Positions 1 through 4,238 of a stretch of DNA of 5,469 nucleotides are shown here, piece after piece (position 1 is the first letter of the stretch; every line of letters begins with the position of its first letter). This DNA is from Phycisphaerae bacterium. Lineage in GTDB: Bacteria > Planctomycetota > Phycisphaerae > Sedimentisphaerales > UBA12454. The notes under the pieces were generated by a model, which did no database searches, had not been told where the DNA came from, and saw only the letters and a program-made list of their open reading frames with translations. Where the stretch lies: NCBI GenBank assembly GCA_028712345.1, contig JAQTQF010000131.1, forward strand, positions 1-5,469, read 5' to 3'. The position numbers and the translations under genes were made by a program.

Positions 1-432
1 CGAGAGTGCATCCAAATCATTGGATTTTACAAATTTAACTGTTATGCCAAGTCTGGGGAAAGTGTAATGAAACAGATTGTATGTTCCGCCGTAAAGATTG
101 TCTGCGGAAACTATTTCATCGCCTGCCCTTGCGATGTTCAGCAGTGCCAGCGTAATCGCCGATTGTCCGCTTGCCGTCGCCAAAGCTCCGACGCCGCCGT
201 CAAGAAGTGCAATCCGTTTTTCCAAAACATCGGTTGTCGGGTTCATAAGCCGGGTATAGATATTCCCGAACTCTCGCAGCCCGAAAAGATTCGCCGCATG
301 TTCGCTATTTTTGAATTGATACGAAGTTGTCTGGTAAATAGGCACGGCACGCGAACCGGTCGCAGTATCAGCTTCCTGTCCTCCGTGCAAAGCGATTGTT
401 TCCAATTTCAATTTACTGTCTATCTTGCTCAT
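1..432 (-). CDS. metY: O-acetylhomoserine sulfhydrylase, N-terminal 144 residues (partial, runs off left edge)
   Basis: This is a PLP-dependent enzyme of the Cys/Met metabolism (cystathionine gamma-synthase-like) family. It probably makes homocysteine from O-acetylhomoserine and sulfide in the cytoplasm. The minus-strand frame is open from the ATG at 432-430 to the window edge and encodes exactly 144 residues of an expected ~430. Recognisable blocks are LETIALHGGQ (10-19), AVPIYQTTSYQF (29-40), YTRLMNPTTDVLEKRIALL (59-77, with the Tyr and Arg that contact cofactor phosphate in the neighbouring subunit), ATASGQSAI (85-93, phosphate-binding Gly-Gln) and DNLYGGTYNL (111-120, Tyr that stacks on PLP). 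The LYGGT form and the spacing favour MetY over MetB or MetC. The PLP lysine lies outside the window. The start is supported by an AAGGGA ribosome-binding site 8 nt upstream. The gene follows the DUF3034-like gene by 83 nt with no convincing promoter or terminator between, so read-through is possible. Family assignment is firm; sulfhydrylase versus gamma-synthase activity is inferred. Confidence 0.92.
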   Translation of the reverse strand, partial: MSKIDSKLKLETIALHGGQEADTATGSRAVPIYQTTSYQFKNSEHAANLFGLREFGNIYTRLMNPTTDVLEKRIALLDGGVGALATASGQSAITLALLNIARAGDEIVSADNLYGGTYNLFHYTFPRLGITVKFVKSNDLDALS

Positions 433-515
433 AATTTTTTCCCTTAAAATAGTCTTAGCCGTGAGGCCGAATCCATAATTTTTATTTTTAATCTTTTATT
501 TTTGATTTTCATTTG
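433..515. other. Intergenic spacer between the DUF3034-like gene and metY
   Basis: This 83-nt gap is A-rich on the minus strand. It includes two near-copies of AAAAATAAAA (within about 482-505), followed by a very short GC-containing element (GCC-TCAC-GGC, 464-473), and it ends with the metY ribosome-binding site. I find no convincing promoter, terminator or riboswitch in it. Confidence 0.5.
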
Positions 516-1358
516 TCAAAATGCGTACTGAGCGCTTAATACAATCCCGTTGCCAAGTCCGACCGCGGCAGTTGATTTATAATCGCCCGCAAACACATAG
601 GCGGCAACTAACGAGAAGTTTTTATTTACGAACCAGGCAATATGAGCATCCCAATAGTCGGCGTTCTGAAAGTCGCTAAATTTTGCTCCCTGCCGGTATT
701 CGAAGCCAACGGCCATATTTTCAAGAGGCAGCATATCGATGTTGCCGAATAAAACTTCATCCCGTTCTTTATCGAAGCCGAAAACGCCGAGAACCCGTCC
801 GCTTGTGGAAAGTAAACCGCCGCTTAACAGCACCGGCTTGGGAAAAAATTTCTTTATTAGCTTTGTGCCAACTATGTAATAGTCTAAATCCGTGTTGTCT
901 ACGCCGGTGGGAGTGTCGAATGTTGTGTGTTTTAAAATCGTGCCTATTGAAACCGCGGGGAGGTAGTCCTTTTCTTTCAGTAGAAGCAATTTTGCGCCGA
1001 AATTATGCTTCTGAATATCCTGAACCCCTGTTACCGAGACATTTTCGTAGCCGTAAGAAAGTTCCAGACGATTAAAAAAAGTTTGCGCAATACCGACCGT
1101 CGCCCAGTCTATTTTTTTCTGGTGGAGATTTACATACCAGCCGCCAATCTGCGGCTTACTGGTAAAAACATCGTCGAGAGAAAACTTGCCGTGATGGTTT
1201 GGCTCTCCAATACTGGTCCCAGCCGTGTAAGCCAGAGGATTAAAAGCGACACCTCCGACGCCTTCGAGGTTATTTAGAGGAACCCCTGCGTAGGACGGCG
1301 ATACTGTTACCGCCGCCAGTCCCAAACCAACCAACGAAATTACAACCACTTTTTTCAT
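516..1358 (-). CDS. Secreted DUF3034-like outer-membrane beta-barrel protein
   Basis: A 280-residue protein with a clear Sec signal peptide: KK at 2-3, a hydrophobic core at about 4-19, and an Ala-type cleavage site (SYA|G) after residue 24. The mature ~256 residues alternate short amphipathic strands rich in aromatic residues and Gly, and end in ...SAQYAF. A terminal Phe of this kind is the usual recognition signal of the outer-membrane barrel assembly machinery. The mature N-terminus carries NLEGVGGVAFNPLAY. The order of later blocks, IDWATVGIAQTFFNRLELSYGYE then HNFGAKLLLL split by a short linker, resembles my memory of the DUF3034 family (a barrel protein of unknown function). I see no catalytic motif. 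The ATG at 1358 is chosen because the signal peptide starts there and a GGGAGA ribosome-binding site lies 7 nt upstream. The gene has its own consensus promoter overlapped by a palindrome, so it is probably regulated independently of yebC upstream. Outer-membrane location is fairly sure; family name is tentative; function is unknown. Confidence 0.85.
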   Translation of the reverse strand: MKKVVVISLVGLGLAAVTVSPSYAGVPLNNLEGVGGVAFNPLAYTAGTSIGEPNHHGKFSLDDVFTSKPQIGGWYVNLHQKKIDWATVGIAQTFFNRLELSYGYENVSVTGVQDIQKHNFGAKLLLLKEKDYLPAVSIGTILKHTTFDTPTGVDNTDLDYYIVGTKLIKKFFPKPVLLSGGLLSTSGRVLGVFGFDKERDEVLFGNIDMLPLENMAVGFEYRQGAKFSDFQNADYWDAHIAWFVNKNFSLVAAYVFAGDYKSTAAVGLGNGIVLSAQYAF

Positions 1359-1390
1359 CTGAAAATCTCCCTAAAATATCTGTTCTTTTG

Positions 1391-1435
1391 TTTATCCTAT
1401 AATTCCTATGGACTTAATAGGAATTATAGGAATTA
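1391..1435. repeat. Symmetric array of 9-bp units
   Basis: The unit TAGGAATTA occurs in direct tandem at 1418-1426 and 1427-1435. Its exact reverse complement TAATTCCTA is at 1400-1408, with a degenerate fourth unit (TTTATCCTA, 6 of 9 matching) at 1391-1399. The two pairs face each other across a 9-nt centre (1409-1417), so everything sits on a 9-bp period symmetric about position 1413. This arrangement would suit cooperative binding of two dimers of a regulator. Confidence 0.6.
1395..1431. promoter_or_regulatory. Perfect 15-bp inverted repeat, probable operator
   Basis: Positions 1395-1409 (TCCTATAATTCCTAT) and 1417-1431 (ATAGGAATTATAGGA) are exact reverse complements around a 7-nt centre (1410-1416). 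The right arm contains the -10 box of the promoter just described, and the predicted transcript begins within the centre, so the RNA would carry only one arm. That argues for a DNA-level protein-binding site (a repressor operator) and against a terminator or RNA hairpin. It is also not followed by a T-run on either strand. I do not recognise the motif as a known Fur, LexA, NikR or MetJ box. A dispersed genomic repeat is the alternative. Confidence 0.65.
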
Positions 1436-1451
1436 AGAAGATATCTGTCAA
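1423..1451 (-). promoter_or_regulatory. Consensus sigma-70-type promoter of the DUF3034-like gene
   Basis: On the minus strand an exact TTGACA (-35, positions 1451-1446) is followed after 17 nt by an exact TATAAT (-10, positions 1428-1423), which is the ideal housekeeping-promoter arrangement. Transcription should start near 1415-1417, giving a leader of about 58 nt before the ATG at 1358. Immediately upstream of the -35, positions about 1452-1470 are almost pure A/T on the minus strand, as in an UP element contacted by the RNA polymerase alpha subunit. A promoter this strong would be expected to need repression, and a palindrome overlaps its -10 and start. The call is from sequence match only. 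Confidence 0.85.
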
Positions 1452-1453
1452 GG

Positions 1454-1470
1454 TTTTTTTATAAATTTTT
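1454..1470 (-). promoter_or_regulatory. A/T-rich UP-like element
   Basis: Read on the minus strand this stretch is AAAAATTTATAAAAAAA, ending 2 nt before the -35 hexamer. Phased A/T tracts in this position typically bind the C-terminal domain of the RNA polymerase alpha subunit and raise promoter strength. It could equally be chance A/T richness of an intergenic region. Confidence 0.45.
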
Positions 1471-1534
1471 GAGAAATGTTCTAATTGGCAGGGGTTATAA
1501 TCTGCACATAGAAAGACAGATATGAGATATAAAT

Positions 1535-2284
1535 CTATTGCAGCTTTGCAATTATATCATCGGGAATGTCGAAATTTGCATAGACATTCTGGACATCGTC
1601 GTGTTCTTCAAATTCGTCCATAATTGCAAGAATTTTGCGGGCCTGCTCCATATCAGAAACCGGTATGCTGTTTTGCGGAATCATAGATATTTCAGCAACC
1701 TCGGTTGTTATTTGCTTGTCTTCAAGAGCTTTTTTTAGTCCGTCGAACGCGGCAGGATCGCAGGTAATTTCATAAACGCTTCCGGTGTTATTCAAATCCT
1801 CTGCTCCCGCGCTGAGTGCGATTTCCATCAGGTCATCTTCCTTAGCGGCGCTGACAGGCACCGTGATGAGTCCTTTTTTGTTGAACAGATAACCCACGCA
1901 ACCGGTTGTGCCGAGACTGCCTCCGTGTCTTTCAAATATTTTTCTGACTTCCGGCGCGGTTCGCTGCCGGTTGTCGGTCAGGGCCTCAGCCATCATCGCC
2001 ACTCCACCCGGTGCATATCCTTCATAGAGTATGGTAACAAAAGAAACGGTGTCGCCTTCACCATCGCCTTTTTTAACGGCCTTTTCTATTGTGTCCTTGG
2101 GCATATTGGCCTGTTTGGCCTTGTCTATCGCATACCGCAGTGCAAGATTGGCCGATGGGTCAGGTCCACCGTTTTTGGCTGCGACTATTATAGTCCTGGC
2201 GATTTTACTCCAGACTTTTCCTCTTTTAGCGTCATTTGCCGCCTTTTTGTGTTTTATACCGGCCCAGTGTGAATGTCCTGACAT
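1535..2284 (-). CDS. yebC: YebC/PmpR/TACO1-family protein
   Basis: A full-length (249 residues; family usually 235-250) cytoplasmic protein of the YebC/TACO1 family. Members were long annotated as transcriptional regulators (PmpR). Newer work on bacterial YebC and mitochondrial TACO1 points to a role on the ribosome during difficult elongation such as proline-rich stretches. Family signatures are MSGHSHWAGIKHKKAANDAK at 1-20, the helical N-terminal region through KVWSKIARTI, then NLALRYAIDKAKQANMPKD (46-64), YEGYAPGGVAMMAEALTDN (88-106) and the FERHGG..GTTGCVGYLFNKKG segment. The acidic C-terminal domain contains EEHDDVQNVYANFDIPD. The start at 2284 is fixed by this conserved N-terminus and by an AGGGT ribosome-binding site 7 nt upstream. 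It follows hisG by 14 nt and ends the translation-factor cluster, which fits a ribosomal role better than a DNA-binding one. No intrinsic terminator is obvious after its TAG stop. Confidence 0.95.
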   Translation of the reverse strand: MSGHSHWAGIKHKKAANDAKRGKVWSKIARTIIVAAKNGGPDPSANLALRYAIDKAKQANMPKDTIEKAVKKGDGEGDTVSFVTILYEGYAPGGVAMMAEALTDNRQRTAPEVRKIFERHGGSLGTTGCVGYLFNKKGLITVPVSAAKEDDLMEIALSAGAEDLNNTGSVYEITCDPAAFDGLKKALEDKQITTEVAEISMIPQNSIPVSDMEQARKILAIMDEFEEHDDVQNVYANFDIPDDIIAKLQ

Positions 2285-2298
2285 ATTTAAACCCTACA

Positions 2299-3174
2299 TC
2301 AATGAATAACTTTGTTCAATGGATAAGTAATGATGCCCGATGCCCCGGCCCGTTTGAGTTTAGGCACGATAACTCTTTCTGTTTCGACATCGACGACTAC
2401 CTCAATTGCGACAAAATTGCTGTCGGCCAGAGAGGATATTGTCGGACTCTTTTCCGAAGGAAGAACTTTCAGTACTTCGTCGATGCTGTCCCTGCTGACA
2501 TTCATCTTGAGTCCTACAGTCGTCTTAGCGTCAATGGCGGCATTTAAAAGGATCGATATATTTTCAATCTTTTCTTTTTTGAATTTGTCCTTCCACGAAT
2601 CTTTATTCGCGATGAATCGCGTTGTCGAACTCATCAGAGTGTCTATTATTTTCAGATTATTGGCTTTAATGCTTGAGCCTGTTTCAGTCAGTTCCACAAT
2701 CCCGTTGACCAGCCTTGCCTTAACTTCCGTTGCGCCCCAGCTGAATTCGACCTTCACATTGATATTTTTCTTTTTAAAATATTCCCTTGTTACGCCAACC
2801 AGTTCAGTTGCGATAATTCCTCCTTCGAGGTCTTCGGGTTTTTGTATCGAAGACTCATTCGGAACGGCAAGAACCCACCTGGCGGGTTTGGAAGTTGCCT
2901 TGCTGTATAACAATTGACAAACCTCGGTTACATCAGATTTGTTTTCGAGTATCCAGTCCTGCCCCGTAAATCCCGCATCCAATACCCCGTCTTCGACATA
3001 CCGGCTCATTTCCTGTGCGCGGAGCATAATTAACTGAATTTCGCTGTCGTCGATTTGCGGAAAATAGCTTCTCTCGTAACCGGTTATATGAAATCCCGCT
3101 TTTTCGAAAAGCTCAAAAGTTGCTTTTTGAAGGCTTCCCTTGGGAATTCCGAGTTTTAGAATCTTCGCTGACAT
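2299..3174 (-). CDS. hisG: ATP phosphoribosyltransferase, long form
   Basis: Catalyses the first, committed step of histidine biosynthesis, joining ATP and PRPP to give phosphoribosyl-ATP. At 291 residues it is the long, self-sufficient form that does not need HisZ. Visible features are the N-terminal LGIPKGSLQKATFELFEKAG (8-27), the DAGFTGQDWILEN segment (66-78), ARWVLAVP (98-105), and the PRPP-binding loop VELTETGSSIKANNL (160-174; usually DLVETGTTLxxNGL, so the leading acid is Glu here). A C-terminal ACT-like regulatory domain follows (about 212-291, with VGLKMNVSRDSIDEVLKVLP, KSPTISSL and IVPKLKRAGASGIITYPLNKVI), where histidine feedback inhibition normally acts. A strong AAGGAG site 5 nt before the ATG overlaps the TAA of the preceding gene (9-nt gap), so translation is probably coupled. 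It lies among translation genes and not with other his genes. Confidence 0.97.
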   Translation of the reverse strand: MSAKILKLGIPKGSLQKATFELFEKAGFHITGYERSYFPQIDDSEIQLIMLRAQEMSRYVEDGVLDAGFTGQDWILENKSDVTEVCQLLYSKATSKPARWVLAVPNESSIQKPEDLEGGIIATELVGVTREYFKKKNINVKVEFSWGATEVKARLVNGIVELTETGSSIKANNLKIIDTLMSSTTRFIANKDSWKDKFKKEKIENISILLNAAIDAKTTVGLKMNVSRDSIDEVLKVLPSEKSPTISSLADSNFVAIEVVVDVETERVIVPKLKRAGASGIITYPLNKVIH

Positions 3175-3179
3175 TACTG

Positions 3180-3185
3180 CTCCTT
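3180..3185 (-). promoter_or_regulatory. Strong ribosome-binding site of hisG overlapping the upstream stop codon
   Basis: The minus strand reads TAAGGAGCAGTAATG: the TAA stop of the HhH gene is part of the AAGGAG Shine-Dalgarno sequence, 5 nt before the hisG ATG. Ribosomes finishing the upstream gene are therefore well placed to restart on hisG, and the site fixes the hisG start. Confidence 0.75.
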
Positions 3186-3864
3186 ACTTTTTAGGTTTTG
3201 ATTTTTTCTGTGCTGCAGATTTTGGTTTGTCTTCTCCGAGTATCTGAGCGGCTTTGTGATTGGCAAGTTCGCTGTCGTGCCGGATAAGGCTGTAAAAGGT
3301 ATAAGCGTTTGCCGCGGTAATTCGTCTTTCGACAAATGATTTAATCTGAGCATCGTCTGCTTCGGGGTCGATGATGCCGTATGTCTTGAAATATTGAATC
3401 ATTTTTTCAGTCATCGGCATCGCATGTGCATCCAGCACCGTAAGCAGAATATAATCGCATACGAAAGCCGACATACCATTTAGTTTTTCAAGGATATCCT
3501 GCATATTTTTCTTGCCGGCATCCAGAAACTCCTGCGGGGAAAGGCAGTCATACTTCTGAAAAATTGCATTCAGCAGGACGGTGAGCCTTAACGCGCACTT
3601 TTCAGGCCCTTCTATATCTGCTCCGATTACCTCTGATATTTCTTCTATCCTTGCAACTCTAAGGTCGTTGAAATCGACAAAATGCGACAGAATCTTTTTA
3701 AGAGCTGCCTTTGCGCAAGACTCGGACGATTTCTCGCTTAAGACGGCGAAGACAAGAGATTCGATAAAATCGCCGGATAACGGTTTTTTGGACTTTTCGG
3801 CTCCTTTCTTAAGGGCATTGAAAAGCTTTTTTAATTTTTGTGCGTATTGGCTGCTGTTCTTCAT
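3184..3864 (-). CDS. Degenerate endonuclease III-like (HhH-GPD fold) protein, probably non-catalytic
   Basis: A 226-residue, mostly helical cytoplasmic protein, not assigned to a named family. Its layout follows endonuclease III (Nth): a FIESLVFAVLSEKSSES block (33-49) in place of the usual LLxxxLSxQxxD, then ADIEGPEKCALRLTVLLNAI (82-101) where Nth has GLYNSKAENI, and LEKLNGMSAFVCDYILL (125-141) where Nth has the LPGVGRKTANVVL hairpin. The following P-M-T-E-K-M (150-155) replaces P-V-D-T-H-V. The catalytic Lys of the hairpin is Phe134, the catalytic Asp is Thr152, and the four-Cys iron-sulfur loop is absent. Glycosylase/lyase activity is thus unlikely and a binding role is more plausible. The last ~20 residues are a Lys-rich tail (KPKSAAQKKSKPKK) suited to nucleic-acid or ribosome contact. 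The ATG at 3864, 1 nt after the rbfA stop, is preferred over an in-frame TTG at 3903 that would overlap rbfA. The fold match is by eye. Confidence 0.72.
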   Translation of the reverse strand: MKNSSQYAQKLKKLFNALKKGAEKSKKPLSGDFIESLVFAVLSEKSSESCAKAALKKILSHFVDFNDLRVARIEEISEVIGADIEGPEKCALRLTVLLNAIFQKYDCLSPQEFLDAGKKNMQDILEKLNGMSAFVCDYILLTVLDAHAMPMTEKMIQYFKTYGIIDPEADDAQIKSFVERRITAANAYTFYSLIRHDSELANHKAAQILGEDKPKSAAQKKSKPKK

Positions 3865-3865
3865 T

Positions 3866-4231
3866 TTAATTCTCTTGCGAAAAATCCTTTGAAACTTCTT
3901 CAATTAACCTGAGCGTTTCCATAGTTTTTTTGAGTCTGTCATCCAGGTGGAAGAACAGATGCGGACAGAATTTACTTTTGACATAACCGCCGAGCAGCGC
4001 CTGAATATGACCGGCAGCGTGTCGTATTGCCTCAAATGTTGTCTTCTGCTTGGCCTGGGTTGTGCCCATAATACTCAAAAAAACTTCAGCTTTTTTCAGG
4101 TCTGGTTCGATTTTAACTTCAGTTACGCTTATAAGGCCTTCTATACGGGGGTCCTGAAGATGGTTGTTGACAATGTCGCTAACCGCTTCTTTAACTACCC
4201 GTGCCATTTTTTCCTGTCTTATATGCGACAT
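3866..4231 (-). CDS. rbfA: Ribosome-binding factor A
   Basis: A small single-domain protein (121 residues, normal for the family) with the RbfA KH-like fold. It binds the 30S subunit near helix 1 of 16S rRNA during late maturation. The sequence shows the family order: N-terminal helix RQEKMARVVKEAVSDIV (5-21), DPRIEGLISVTEVKIEPDL (27-45), AEVFLSIMG (48-56), the helix with the Ala-x-Gly kink typical of this fold (AAG at 72-74), then FCPHLFFHLDD (88-98), equivalent to the usual PxLxFxxD. The ATG at 4231 begins 7 nt after the infB stop. No Shine-Dalgarno-like purine run precedes it, so expression may depend on ribosomes coming off infB. The infB-rbfA pairing is one of the most conserved in bacteria and supports the call. 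Confidence 0.95.
   Translation of the reverse strand: MSHIRQEKMARVVKEAVSDIVNNHLQDPRIEGLISVTEVKIEPDLKKAEVFLSIMGTTQAKQKTTFEAIRHAAGHIQALLGGYVKSKFCPHLFFHLDDRLKKTMETLRLIEEVSKDFSQEN
3871..3876 (-). promoter_or_regulatory. Ribosome-binding site deciding the start of the HhH-GPD-like gene
   Basis: On the minus strand AAGAGA lies 6 nt before the ATG at 3864-3862, within the last codons of rbfA. The upstream alternative, a TTG at 3903-3901, has no purine-rich site at the right distance and would overlap rbfA by 38 nt. This supports the shorter 226-residue protein. Confidence 0.55.
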
Positions 4232-4238
4232 GGTTCAA

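Noticed and set aside
67..447. Open frame on the plus strand opposite metY
   Set aside because: It is antisense to the well-matched metY coding sequence, and its Cys/Arg-rich translation resembles no protein I recognise.
433..515. A SAM or other methionine-linked riboswitch upstream of metY
   Set aside because: The gap is only 83 nt, mostly A-rich, with no long paired stems. The only hairpin candidate has three G-C pairs.
1395..1431. The inverted repeat as a rho-independent terminator of yebC
   Set aside because: The stem is A/T-rich with no following T-run on either strand, it is more than 100 nt past the yebC stop, and it overlaps a consensus promoter.
1498..1534. Weak hairpin (ATCTG...CAGAT) just after yebC as a terminator
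   Set aside because: It has only 5 pairs, a 12-nt loop and no T-run, so it is indistinguishable from chance.
2330..2917. Plus-strand open frame (195 codons) opposite hisG with several hydrophobic stretches
   Set aside because: The Ser/Leu/Thr-rich pseudo-membrane appearance comes from reading the complement of hisG codons. hisG is unambiguous on the other strand.
3865..3903. N-terminal extension of the HhH-GPD-like protein from a TTG codon at 3903
   Set aside because: It would overlap rbfA by 38 nt and lacks a ribosome-binding site. The ATG at 3864 with AAGAGA upstream, 1 nt after the rbfA stop, fits better.
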